Shown here: piece after piece, positions 50,601-59,816 of the stretch | Position numbering within the stretch: position 1 is the stretch's first letter | Layout of the letters: the number at the start of each line of letters is the position of its first letter | Assembly: GCA_019449595.1 (NCBI GenBank) | Contig: JAGRPL010000010.1 | Span: 62,001 to 126,000 of the forward strand | Length of the DNA stretch: 64,000 nt | Direction of reading: 5' to 3' | DNA from: Rhodoferax sp. | GTDB lineage: Bacteria; Pseudomonadota; Gammaproteobacteria; Burkholderiales; Burkholderiaceae_C | Position numbers and translations under genes: made by a program | The notes under the pieces: generated by a model | What the model saw: only the letters and a program-made list of their open reading frames with translations | The model's database searches: none | Told to the model about the DNA's origin: nothing

Positions 50601-51068
50601 ATGAAAGCGTTCCAAGAGTATTACCCCGAAAACGTGGCGCACTGCTATGGCTGCGGCCAGCTCAATGCGCACGGCCACCAGATCAAGACCTATTGGGAGG
50701 GGGAGGAAACGGTCACCCGCTTCAAGCCCGAGCCGTACCACACCTCGGTTCCCGGGTTTGCCTATGGTGGCCTCATTGCTTCGTTGATCGACTGCCACAG
50801 CACCGGCACCGCGGCCGCCGCCATGTACCGGGCCGAGGGACGTGCCATGGACACGCTGCCGCCGTTTCGCTTCGTCACGGGCTCGCTGCATGTGGACTTT
50901 CTCAAACCGACGCCGCTGAGCGGTGCGATTGAAATCCGCGGCCGCGTCAAGGAAATCAAGGGCCGCAAGGTCATCGTGGAAACCACGGTGCTGGTCGATG
51001 GCGTGGCCACTGCCCGCGGCGAGGTCGTTGCCGTGCAGATGCCGGCCAGCTTTGGCGGCGGGGCCTGA
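50601..51068 (+). CDS. PaaI-family thioesterase
   Basis: HCYGCGQLNAHGHQIKTYW, YGGLIASLIDCHSTGTAAAAMY. Confidence 0.85.
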   Translation: MKAFQEYYPENVAHCYGCGQLNAHGHQIKTYWEGEETVTRFKPEPYHTSVPGFAYGGLIASLIDCHSTGTAAAAMYRAEGRAMDTLPPFRFVTGSLHVDFLKPTPLSGAIEIRGRVKEIKGRKVIVETTVLVDGVATARGEVVAVQMPASFGGGA

Positions 51069-51070
51069 GC

Positions 51071-51685
51071 ATGGCGACGCCCCCGAACGCCTGGGACGAA
51101 CGCTTTGCCGAGCCCGGCTACAAGTACGGTACCGAACCCAACGCCTTCCTGCGCGAGCAGGCGGTGCGCCTGCCACCGGGCAGTCGCGTGCTGGTGCCCG
51201 GCGACGGCGAAGGCCGCAACGGCGTCTGGCTGGCCGAACAGGGGCATGCCGTCACGGCGGTGGATGCTTCGCAGGTGGGCCTGCAGAAGGCCCGTGCGCT
51301 GGCGGTCAGCCGGGGCGTGGCGCTGGCGACCGAGTGGGGCGACCTGACCGACTGGGCGCCGCAGGCCGGCAGCCTGGATGCCGTGGTGCTGGTCTACACC
51401 CACCTGTCCGGTGCCATCCGCCAGCGTGCCCACCGCCGTCTGGCGCAGGGCTTGCGACCCGGCGGCTGGTTGATCCTGGAAGCATTTCACCCGGCGCAGC
51501 TGGCCCATGCCAGCGGCGGCCCCAAAGATCCCGATATGCTGTACACGCCCGAACAGCTGGACGCCGACTTCGCCGGTTTGCTGGCCCCCGTGCTGGTGTG
51601 GCACGGCGAGACTACCCTCTCGGAAGGCCCGGGCCACCAGGGGCTGGCCCACGTGACGCGTTGGGTGGGTCAGCGTTTGGGGTAA
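51071..51685 (+). CDS. Class I SAM-dependent methyltransferase
   Basis: WDERFAEPGYKYGTEPNAFLRE, VLVPGDGEGRNGVWLAEQGH. Confidence 0.88.
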   Translation: MATPPNAWDERFAEPGYKYGTEPNAFLREQAVRLPPGSRVLVPGDGEGRNGVWLAEQGHAVTAVDASQVGLQKARALAVSRGVALATEWGDLTDWAPQAGSLDAVVLVYTHLSGAIRQRAHRRLAQGLRPGGWLILEAFHPAQLAHASGGPKDPDMLYTPEQLDADFAGLLAPVLVWHGETTLSEGPGHQGLAHVTRWVGQRLG

Positions 51686-51697
51686 GAATGGGGCTCT

Positions 51698-51745
51698 GAT
51701 GCCCGAATTTGCTGCGCAGGCAGCTATGATTTTGATAGCTAATAT
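51698..51745. repeat. Dispersed repeat family A copy in 5' region of rhodanese gene
   Basis: GATGCCCGAATTTGCTGCGCAGGCAGCTATGATTTTGATAGCTAATAT. Confidence 0.5.
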
Positions 51746-51757
51746 TCAGGAGGAACC

Positions 51758-52138
51758 ATGAAGACCGCCCACGACCTCGTTGCTGCCGCCAAGACCCGCG
51801 TGCAGGAAGTTGCCCTGGTCCAGGCCGAACAAGCCATCCGCGATGCGGACGTGCTGGTAGACGTGCGCGAAGCCGACGAATACGCCGCCGGCCACCTGGC
51901 CGGTGCGGTGCACATTTCGCGGGGCATGCTGGAGTTCAAGTTCAGCGCCAACCCGGCCCTGCAGTCTCGGGACCTGAAGATCGTGCTGTACTGCAAGACT
52001 AGTGGCCGCGCCGCACTGGCCGCCGCCGCCCTGCACGACATGGGTTACCTCAATGTGCAGTCCCTCGCCGGCGGTTTTGACGCCTGGGTGGCCGCGGGCA
52101 AGCCGGTGGCCCAACCCGACGCGCCGTCGTTCGAGTAG
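51758..52138 (+). CDS. Rhodanese-like domain protein
   Basis: DVLVDVREADEYAAGHLAGAVHISRGMLEF, VLYCKTSGRAALAAAAL. Confidence 0.9.
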   Translation: MKTAHDLVAAAKTRVQEVALVQAEQAIRDADVLVDVREADEYAAGHLAGAVHISRGMLEFKFSANPALQSRDLKIVLYCKTSGRAALAAAALHDMGYLNVQSLAGGFDAWVAAGKPVAQPDAPSFE

Positions 52139-52255
52139 GCGCTCGCCCGCCTGGCCGGTTGCCGCCCACGGGCGCATCCGGCCGGATTTATGATTCTCCG
52201 CAAGCTATCGCCATTTGGCGGTGCTTGAATGCGGCGGCATTTTTACAATCGCTGC

Positions 52256-52636
52256 ATGACCCGCTGGCCTCTCTCCCGTATCCCTCTGCCGGCGTGGTCG
52301 CGGTGGGTGGCCTGCCTGGGGGTGTTGGCCGTGGTGTCGGCCTTGTGGGCACCGGTTTCCATGCTGGCCGAAGAGGCGCGTACCGGCCTGTTGGGCGGCG
52401 TCTGCACTGCCAGTGCGGGTGCAGAGCGCCATGCCGATCCTGTGCAGGGCGCCGCACAGCATGCGAGCATGCACTGCGATTTGTGTTGCACGGCTTGGCT
52501 GCCGCTGCCGCAGTTGCCCCTCAGTTTCATTCCCAGTTGTCCCGGCCCGCACCTGGCCTTGGTGGAGGTCCCGGCGAATTGGGCGACCACCGTGGTGGGG
52601 CTGCCGTTCAGCCACGGCCCGCCGTCCATCCTCTGA
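52256..52636 (+). CDS. DUF2946-like protein, Cys/His-containing, likely metal-linked
   Basis: Signal-like N-terminus, HASMHCDLCCTAWLPLP; immediately upstream of TonB receptor. Confidence 0.65.
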   Translation: MTRWPLSRIPLPAWSRWVACLGVLAVVSALWAPVSMLAEEARTGLLGGVCTASAGAERHADPVQGAAQHASMHCDLCCTAWLPLPQLPLSFIPSCPGPHLALVEVPANWATTVVGLPFSHGPPSIL

Positions 52637-52801
52637 TCTGAGTTGAACCGCCCCCGCAGGGGCGTCTGCGGGTCGCCCCACGGGCCGGCCCGCCATGCGC
52701 TGCTTTGTCCAAAGCCCGCTCCTCCCCGCACCGGGTGAGGCTGTCCGCGCCACGCGCCTTCACGGCCTGGCATTTGTCCGCTCCTATTCGCCTGACGACC
52801 C

Positions 52802-55036
52802 ATGAAATTGAACCTGTTGGCCGCTGCCGCTGCATTGACCTGCGGCACACTGGCGGCCCAAACCTCTCCCTCATCCCCGCCGGAATCCGTATCCACGCTG
52901 GACACGGTGACCATTACCGACATCCGCCCGCTGGCCCCGCTGGGGGGAACCGATCTCAATATGGCCGCGCCCGGCATGCAGCGCCCGGCGCAGGACGCCG
53001 CATCGCTGCTGGGCGACGTTCCCGGGTTGAGCCGGTACGGCGCCGGCGGTGTCTCCAGCTTGCCGGCCCTGCACGGGCTGGCCGACGACCGTCTGCGCAT
53101 CCAGGTCGATGGCATGAACCTGGTTTCTGCCTGCGCCAACCACATGAACCCACCGCTGTCGTACATCGACCCCTCCCAGGTGGGCAGCATCCAGGTGTAC
53201 AGCGGCATTGCGCCCGTCAGCGCCGGTGGGGACAGCCTGGGCGGCACCATCCGCGTCAATTCACCCGAGCCGGAGTTTGCCGAGGCGGGGCAAGGTGCCC
53301 TGCGCAAGGGGCAGGCCGCCACGTTCTACCGCAGCAATGGCAACGTCAAGGGTCTCAACCTGTCGGCCACGGCGGCCACGGAAACCCTGAGCGTCACCTA
53401 CAGCGGCGCCACCGTGGAAGCGGGGAACTACAAGGCCGGCGGCGACTTCAAGCCCGCGGCCACGGTGACGGGAACCCCACGGGGGACGACCACGCTGGCG
53501 GCCAACGAGGTGGGGTCGTCGCGCTACCAGTCGCAGAACCATGCGCTGGGAATGGCGCTGCGCAATGACAACCACCTGCTGGAGTTGAGGCTGGGCGCAC
53601 AAAACATTCCTTACCAGGGTTTCCCGAACCAGCGCATGGACATGACCAGCAACACCAGCGAGCAGATCAACCTGCGCTACAAGGGCCAGTACCAGTGGGG
53701 CGCGCTGGAAGCCCGCGTGTACGACGAGCACACGCGCCACAAGATGAACTTTGGCGATGACAAGCAGTTCTGGTACGGCGCCCTGGCCAACGTGCCGGGC
53801 ATGCCCATGGACACTGAGGGAAGAAACACCGGCGCCGTGGTCAAGGCCGACCTCGAACTCTCCGGGCGCGATCTGCTCACCGTGGGCGGCGAGTACCAGC
53901 GCTACCGCCTCAACGACTGGTGGGCGCCGTCCGGTGGTGGCATGGCGCCCAACACGTTCCTGAACATCAATGACGGGCAGCGCGACCGGCTGGATGTGTT
54001 CTCGCAATGGGAGGCGCGCTGGACCCCGCAATGGGTGACCCAGCTGGGTGCGCGCGCGGCCACGGTGCAGACCAATGCCGGTGCGGTGCAGGGGTACAAC
54101 ACCACTGGTGCGCAATACCTGGCCGAGTCCACGGCCTTCAATGCCCGCGACCGCCAGCGCACGGACCGCAACCTCGACTGGACCGCCCTAGCGCGCCACA
54201 CGCCGGACCGCAGCCAGACCTACGAGTTTGGCTATGCCCAAAAAACCCGCTCACCCAATCTGTATGAGCGGTTTGCCTGGTCCACCGGCGGCATGGCCAT
54301 GCGGATGGTCAACTGGGCGGGCGATGGCAATGGCTACGTGGGCAACCTGGACCTCAAGCCCGAAGTGGCGCACACCCTCAGCGCCACGATGGACTGGCAT
54401 GATGCCGCCCAGACGCAATGGGGGCTGAAGGTCACGCCCTATCTGACCTACGTGCAGGATTACATCGATGCCCGCCGCTGTGCCTCGGCCAATGCGAACT
54501 GCAATGCCGCCAACCAGACGGCCACCACGGGGTTCGTCTATCTGCAGTTTGTCAACCAGAGCGCGCGCCTGTATGGGGTGGATGTGTCCGGTTACCTGCC
54601 CCTGGCAAAGACGGGCGATTACGGCAGCTTCACGTTCACCGGTGTGCTGAGCTACGTCAACGGCAAGAACGAGGTGACCGGAGACAACCTGTACAACACC
54701 ATGCCGCTGAACGCGAAGCTGGCGCTGGTGCAGCAGGTCGCGAAATGGACCCACACCGCCGAGGTGCAATTGGTCAGTGCCAAGACCGCCACCTCGAAGG
54801 TGCGCAACGAAATGGAAACGGCGGGCTACGGTCTGCTGCACCTGCGCAGCAGCTACGCGTGGAAGCAGGCCCGCCTGGAGATGGGGGTGGAGAATGTCCT
54901 GGACCGGCTCTACAACGACCCCTTGGGTGGGGCCTATGTGGGCCAGGGCAGCACCATGGGAACGGCGGTACCCTACGGAACCCCCGTTGCGGGCATGGGC
55001 CGCTCGATCTACGTGGGTGTGACCGTGATGTTCTGA
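52802..55036 (+). CDS. TonB-dependent receptor, OprC/NosA-like (putative copper)
   Basis: Plug domain DTVTITDIRPLAP..., LVSACANHMNPPLSYIDPSQVGSIQVYSGIAPVSAGGDSLGGTIRV (CxxxM), C-terminal SIYVGVTVMF. Confidence 0.88.
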   Translation: MKLNLLAAAAALTCGTLAAQTSPSSPPESVSTLDTVTITDIRPLAPLGGTDLNMAAPGMQRPAQDAASLLGDVPGLSRYGAGGVSSLPALHGLADDRLRIQVDGMNLVSACANHMNPPLSYIDPSQVGSIQVYSGIAPVSAGGDSLGGTIRVNSPEPEFAEAGQGALRKGQAATFYRSNGNVKGLNLSATAATETLSVTYSGATVEAGNYKAGGDFKPAATVTGTPRGTTTLAANEVGSSRYQSQNHALGMALRNDNHLLELRLGAQNIPYQGFPNQRMDMTSNTSEQINLRYKGQYQWGALEARVYDEHTRHKMNFGDDKQFWYGALANVPGMPMDTEGRNTGAVVKADLELSGRDLLTVGGEYQRYRLNDWWAPSGGGMAPNTFLNINDGQRDRLDVFSQWEARWTPQWVTQLGARAATVQTNAGAVQGYNTTGAQYLAESTAFNARDRQRTDRNLDWTALARHTPDRSQTYEFGYAQKTRSPNLYERFAWSTGGMAMRMVNWAGDGNGYVGNLDLKPEVAHTLSATMDWHDAAQTQWGLKVTPYLTYVQDYIDARRCASANANCNAANQTATTGFVYLQFVNQSARLYGVDVSGYLPLAKTGDYGSFTFTGVLSYVNGKNEVTGDNLYNTMPLNAKLALVQQVAKWTHTAEVQLVSAKTATSKVRNEMETAGYGLLHLRSSYAWKQARLEMGVENVLDRLYNDPLGGAYVGQGSTMGTAVPYGTPVAGMGRSIYVGVTVMF

Positions 55037-55076
55037 CCACCGCGCGTGCAGTGGCTACACCCAAGTCACTGCACCG

Positions 55077-55220
55077 TTAGACGCCTGCCTTGGCAGCGTC
55101 CTCGCGCATCTTGCGCTTGAACAGGCGCACAAAGAACACTGCCATGCCCAGCATGAAGACGATGCCGCTGATACTCATCAGGCCGTAGTCGGTGGAAAAG
55201 AGGTCGGTCAGCAATTTCAT
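55077..55220 (-). CDS. DUF3149-like small membrane protein (47 aa), missing from ORF track
   Basis: Reverse-strand MKLLTDLFSTDYGLMSISGIVFMLGMAVFFVRLFKRKMREDAAKAGV with SD-like AGGAGTGTGACCC upstream. Confidence 0.75.
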   Translation of the reverse strand: MKLLTDLFSTDYGLMSISGIVFMLGMAVFFVRLFKRKMREDAAKAGV

Positions 55221-55338
55221 GGGTCACACTCCTGGAAAGTCGTGCGGCCAGTATGGGCGATGGCGGCCCCGAAATGCTTGATGTAGATCATGAAACGGCA
55301 GCCCATCCGCTCGTGCCGCGGGGCCTGCGCCATGGCCG

Positions 55339-56076
55339 TTACAGGCTGCGCCCCTCGCCCGCCTCTTCGTAGGTGTGGCCGTCGCGGATGTGGTAAATCC
55401 GCTTGAAGGTGGGAATGATCTTCTCGTCGTGCGTCACCACGATGATGGCGGTCTGCGCCTGCTGGGCCATCTGGTTGAGGATGCGCACCACGCCCAGGGC
55501 GCGTTCGCTGTCCAGCGGGGCGGTGGGCTCATCGGCCAAGATGACGGGTGGGCGGTTGGCCAGGGCGCGGGCAATCGACACGCGCTGTTGTTCGCCGCCC
55601 GAGAGCTGCGATGGCTGGGCTCGGGCGCGGTGCTGCACATCCAGCGCGGTGAGCAGCTCCAGCGCGCGGGCGCGGGCCTGGGCGTTGGGCACCCCTGCCA
55701 GCATGGGCAGCAGGGCCACGTTGTCGGTCACGTCCAGAAACGGAATGAGGTAGGGCGCCTGGAATACGAAGCCGATGCGGTCGCGCCGCAGCGCACGCAG
55801 GTCGCGCACGGTCCAGCCGTCGTCGTAGATCACGTCCTGGCCCAGCGTCATGCGGCCCGACGTCGGCTCGATGATGGCTCCCAGGCATTTGAGCAGGGTG
55901 CTTTTGCCTGACCCCGAGGGGCCGACCAGCCCGACCACCTCGCCCGGGTGGACCTGCATGGTCACGTTCTTGAGCGCCTCGACGGCAGTATCGCCCTGGC
56001 CGTAGACCTTGCGCAGGCCTTCGATCAGGATGCCGCCCGGGGCGGCGTGGGAGAGGGTGTCCATGGCGCGTGTCAT
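55339..56076 (-). CDS. ABC transporter ATP-binding protein (MacB/LolD-like)
   Basis: GLVGPSGSGKSTLLKCLG, LSGGEQQRVSIARALANRPPVILADEPTAPLD. Confidence 0.93.
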   Translation of the reverse strand: MTRAMDTLSHAAPGGILIEGLRKVYGQGDTAVEALKNVTMQVHPGEVVGLVGPSGSGKSTLLKCLGAIIEPTSGRMTLGQDVIYDDGWTVRDLRALRRDRIGFVFQAPYLIPFLDVTDNVALLPMLAGVPNAQARARALELLTALDVQHRARAQPSQLSGGEQQRVSIARALANRPPVILADEPTAPLDSERALGVVRILNQMAQQAQTAIIVVTHDEKIIPTFKRIYHIRDGHTYEEAGEGRSL

Positions 56077-57272
56077 CCGATGGCGGTTGCGGGGTCGATC
56101 CGCAGGGCGGCGCGGATGGCCAGCGTGCTGGCCAGCGCGCAGATCAGCAGGGTGGCCAGCAGCCCGGTCAGCGCGTCCTGCGTCAGCAGCAGCACGAACT
56201 TGGGAAACACCGGGGCCCAGAGGGTGGCCGCCAGCTTGCCCACCACAAAGCCGATCAGCCCCAGGCCCAGCGCCTGCTGCAGGATCATGCCGGCAATGGT
56301 GGTGTTGCGGGTGCCGATGAGTTTGAGCACCGCGATCTCCCGGATCTTGCCCAGCGTCATGGTGTAGATGATGAACGCCACGATGGCCGCGCTCACCACC
56401 GCCAGGATGGCCAGGAACATGCCGATCTGCTTGGCCGAGGTGGCAATCAGCTTGGCAACCAGAATCTCTTCCATGCCGGCGCGGGTAAAGACCTGCAGGT
56501 GCTTCCAGCGGCGAATCGGCTCGGCCACCTGCTCGGCGTCAAAGCCGGGTGCCAGTTGCACCAGCACGGCGTTGACGTTGTGGCTGCTGGTCTGCAGGCC
56601 CTGCACGGCATCGAGCAGGCCGGGCACGCCGGGGCGGTTGAATGCCGGGTTGCCGGCCGTGCGGGTGCGGTCGTTCACGATGGCGTCGTTGTCCTTCAGG
56701 AACTGCGCTTCCTGCGCGTCCTTGAGCGGGATGAACACCATGGGATCGCCCCCCGAGGACACCATGCGCTGCGTCAGCCCCACCACGGTGTAGTCGTGGC
56801 GGCGGATGCGGATGTGCGCGCCCAGCGCAAACCCGGTCTTGATGTCGGCCACGGCTTCGTAATGGCTGCGCGTGAGCTGGCGGCCCGCTACCAGGTAACC
56901 CGGTTCACCCGGCTGGCCACTCTCCACGCCCACCACCATGGCACGCGTGTCGCCGCCGCCCTGGTCCTGGTTCTGCACCTGCATGGTGAGGTAGGTCACG
57001 TTGGCGGCCTGTGCCACGCCCGGCAGGCCGCGCAGGCTGTGCACCACATCGTCCTTCAGGCTGGAGGCTTCTGCGTAGGGCCCTTGGGTGTCCTTCTGCA
57101 CCACCCACAGGTCGGCGCCGCTGTTGTTGAGCAGGGCGTGGGCGTCGTCCACCATGCCGCGGTAGACGCCGGCCATGGTCAGCGTCACGCCGATCAGCAG
57201 GCCCAGACCCAGGCCGGTGAGCACAAACTTGCTCCCGCTGTGCAGGATGTCACGTCCGGCCAGGCTGATCAT
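56073..57272 (-). CDS. ABC transporter permease (FtsX/MacB-like)
   Basis: Four-TM FtsX-like with large periplasmic domain; AVLKLIGTRNTTIAGMILQQALGLGLIGF. Confidence 0.88.
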   Translation of the reverse strand: MISLAGRDILHSGSKFVLTGLGLGLLIGVTLTMAGVYRGMVDDAHALLNNSGADLWVVQKDTQGPYAEASSLKDDVVHSLRGLPGVAQAANVTYLTMQVQNQDQGGGDTRAMVVGVESGQPGEPGYLVAGRQLTRSHYEAVADIKTGFALGAHIRIRRHDYTVVGLTQRMVSSGGDPMVFIPLKDAQEAQFLKDNDAIVNDRTRTAGNPAFNRPGVPGLLDAVQGLQTSSHNVNAVLVQLAPGFDAEQVAEPIRRWKHLQVFTRAGMEEILVAKLIATSAKQIGMFLAILAVVSAAIVAFIIYTMTLGKIREIAVLKLIGTRNTTIAGMILQQALGLGLIGFVVGKLAATLWAPVFPKFVLLLTQDALTGLLATLLICALASTLAIRAALRIDPATAIG

Positions 57273-58486
57273 GGCGCCGCGCCTTGCGTGCCCGCAGGCA
57301 CCAGTGTCGGCACCACCCGCACGCGGGCGCCGGCCGCAAGGGCCTTCTGGCTGAAGACCACGACGGTGTCACCGGCCTTCAGGCCATCGAGTACCTGCAC
57401 CTGGCCGCCCAGGCTGCTGGCGCCCAGCCGCACGGGGACGAATACGGGGGTTCCGTCGTCGAGCCGCCACACACCGGTCTGGCCCTGCTGGCGCTGGATG
57501 CTGGCATTGGGCAGCAGCAGGGTGGCCGGGGTTTCGGGCAGTTGCAGGGTGACTTCGGCCATTTCCCCGACGGAGGCCACCGGTGCGCCGGATGCCGCCG
57601 GCGGATGGAACGCGACCTGGGCAATGCGCTCTTCGGTCACGGCATCGGCCAACAGTTCCACCCGGGCCACCTGGCCGGCTACGGGGGCGTGGGGCCGCGA
57701 GCGCAGCACGATGCTGGCATCCAGTCCGGGCGCCAGCCCGTCGGAGCGGCCCTGGTCCACCCGCAGCTTCACCCACAGGCTGCCCGGGTCGACTAGGCGC
57801 AGCACCGGCTGGCCGGCCACCACCGTGGTGCCGGCCTCGGCGTCGCGGCTGGTGACCACACCGTCGGCCGGCGCCAGCAGGCGCACATTGTTGCGCTGCT
57901 GCTGCAGGGCGGCGCGTTCGGCCTGCTGGCGGGCGATGTCCTGGGTGGCTCCGCTGAGGTTGGCTTGCGCGGTCTGCAGTGCCGCGTCGGCAGAGGTTTT
58001 TTCCTGCATGCGGCTTTCCAGCGCGCCGGCGCTGATGAAGTTCTGCGCCGCCAGATCCTGGTTGCGCCGGGCGTTGAGGGTGGCCAGTTCCCGCCGCGCC
58101 ATGGCATCGTTCACCTGCGCTTGCGCGGCGGCCTGTGCGCTGCCGGCCCGGGCCAGCCCGGCGTTGAGGGCCGTGAGGCGCTGGTCCAGGTCCACCGGGT
58201 CCATCTCGGCCAGCACCTGGCCGGCTTTTACCGTGTCGCCCACGTCCACCTTGACGGCCAGCACGCGCCCGGCCGCCGTGGGACCAACCATCCAGCTGCG
58301 CCGGGCTTCCACGGTGCCGATGCCAAAGAGGGCGGGGCGCAGGCGCCCTTCCTGCACGGTGGTGACGGTCACGCGGACCGGCGCCAGCGGGCCGGTGCGC
58401 AGAGCGACAAAGGCCAGGGCGCCGGCCAGGGCCAGCGCCAGGGTGCCCAGGGCCAGGCGGCGCAGGATCAGGGGCTTGTGTGTCAT
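57269..58486 (-). CDS. Efflux periplasmic adaptor (HlyD/MacA-like)
   Basis: VEARRSWMVGPTAAGRVLAVKVDVGDTVKAGQVLAEMD, coiled-coil and barrel-sandwich layout. Confidence 0.9.
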   Translation of the reverse strand: MTHKPLILRRLALGTLALALAGALAFVALRTGPLAPVRVTVTTVQEGRLRPALFGIGTVEARRSWMVGPTAAGRVLAVKVDVGDTVKAGQVLAEMDPVDLDQRLTALNAGLARAGSAQAAAQAQVNDAMARRELATLNARRNQDLAAQNFISAGALESRMQEKTSADAALQTAQANLSGATQDIARQQAERAALQQQRNNVRLLAPADGVVTSRDAEAGTTVVAGQPVLRLVDPGSLWVKLRVDQGRSDGLAPGLDASIVLRSRPHAPVAGQVARVELLADAVTEERIAQVAFHPPAASGAPVASVGEMAEVTLQLPETPATLLLPNASIQRQQGQTGVWRLDDGTPVFVPVRLGASSLGGQVQVLDGLKAGDTVVVFSQKALAAGARVRVVPTLVPAGTQGAAP

Positions 58487-59112
58487 GGGGTTTCCTTGGC
58501 GCGCAATCCGCGCAGATAGATGGCAAAAACACCGCGGGCCTGCGGGACCATGCCCTCGACCTGGCCGCTGATCAGGGCCTGCATCAGCAAGCCCTGGACC
58601 GAGCCCAGGAGCAGCACGGCGGCGGCCTGCAGGTCGGTGCCCGGCGCCAGCAGGCGCTGCACCTGGGCGCGTTGCAGCAGGCCCAGCACGAGGGTGCGGT
58701 ACTGCTGCATCAGGCTGCGCACGCGGGACTTCAGCGCAGTGTCCTGCGCGTGTTGCAGCTCCTGGAAAATGACCCGGGGCACGCCGGGGTAGGCCACCAC
58801 AAAGTCCACGTGGGCGGTGAAGACGGCCTGCAGGGCGGCCAGCGGGTCGGTGGGCGTGGGGCAGGCCTGGGCAGCGGCTTGCAGCCGGGCGATCAGGGTG
58901 TCGGCGGTCCAGTCCAGCACCGCCAGCCAGATTGCTTCCTTGCTGGCAAAGTGCCGGAACACGGCGCCCTGGGTGATGCCCACGGCCTGCGCCAGATCGG
59001 CGGTGGTGATGTCGGCCGGGCTGCGCAGGGCGGCCAGTTGCAGGGCGGCTTCCACCAAGCTGGCCTGGCGCACGGCGGTGGCCTGCTTGGGGCGTTTGGA
59101 GAGAGGGATCAC
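58483..59112 (-). CDS. TetR/AcrR-family regulator (GTG start)
   Basis: ALRSPADITTADLAQAVGITQGAVFRHFASKEAIWLAVL HTH. Confidence 0.92.
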   Translation of the reverse strand: MIPLSKRPKQATAVRQASLVEAALQLAALRSPADITTADLAQAVGITQGAVFRHFASKEAIWLAVLDWTADTLIARLQAAAQACPTPTDPLAALQAVFTAHVDFVVAYPGVPRVIFQELQHAQDTALKSRVRSLMQQYRTLVLGLLQRAQVQRLLAPGTDLQAAAVLLLGSVQGLLMQALISGQVEGMVPQARGVFAIYLRGLRAKETP

Positions 59113-59146
59113 AATCTGGAAGTAATTGAGTAATTACTTTGATTGT
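59111..59146. promoter_or_regulatory. Operator-like palindrome at TetR start
   Basis: Inner AAGTAATT-GAGT-AATTACTT (59120-59139) flanked by ACAATC (59111-59116) / GATTGT (59141-59146). Confidence 0.65.
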
Positions 59147-59230
59147 AGACCTTTATACCCCGTGGGGTTTTTTTCTCGTGAAAAGACGGCCAGACGGCTG
59201 CGAATGGCTGCCTGGTTGCGCCGCAAGGGC

Positions 59231-59650
59231 CTAGTGTGGGTGGTCTGGTGGAGTGCCGGCCGCTGCGGACTGCGCTCCCGGCGCGCGGTTGCGGGCGGCT
59301 TCTTCGGCGGTTTCGGGCTGCGGGCGCGGCTGGTCGCTGTGCGACACCGGGTAGCTGTCGGCCATGTAGCCGGGGCCTTTCATGATCATCACGATCACGC
59401 AGCCAATGGCCACGGTCAGCACCATGGTCCAGTGGAAAACGACCACGGCTCCGACAATGAAATCCGCCATCTGCAGCCAGCGCGCCTGGCTGGCACTGGC
59501 CTGCGGGTCGGCCCAGATATGCAGCGCCAGCAGGGCCAGCACGGGCAGGGCCGTGCCCAGCAGGGCAATCAGGGGGAGTTTGCGCCACAGCGTCCATTCC
59601 AGCCCGCTGGCGCTGCGGATGGAGCGCGGATTTTTTTGCAGCCAGTTCAT
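59231..59650 (-). CDS. Hypothetical membrane protein (start at MNWLQKNPRS)
   Basis: Two TM helices, HWTMVLTVAIGCVIVMIMKGPGYMADSYPVSHSDQPRP; resembles small formate/cytochrome-associated membrane proteins. Confidence 0.65.
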   Translation of the reverse strand: MNWLQKNPRSIRSASGLEWTLWRKLPLIALLGTALPVLALLALHIWADPQASASQARWLQMADFIVGAVVVFHWTMVLTVAIGCVIVMIMKGPGYMADSYPVSHSDQPRPQPETAEEAARNRAPGAQSAAAGTPPDHPH

Positions 59651-59816
59651 CTCGGTTTCATTTGTCAGGTTGGTGGCAGAACCGGTGCGCATACTGCGCC
59701 CGGCCAGATACCCCCGGTTTCCGGTTCCCATTATGGGCAGGCCGGGCGCAGCCCCCGGCGGGCCGGCGCAGGTAGTTGGCGCGACTTCAGGGTCATTCAC
59801 GCAACCAAGGAACACT

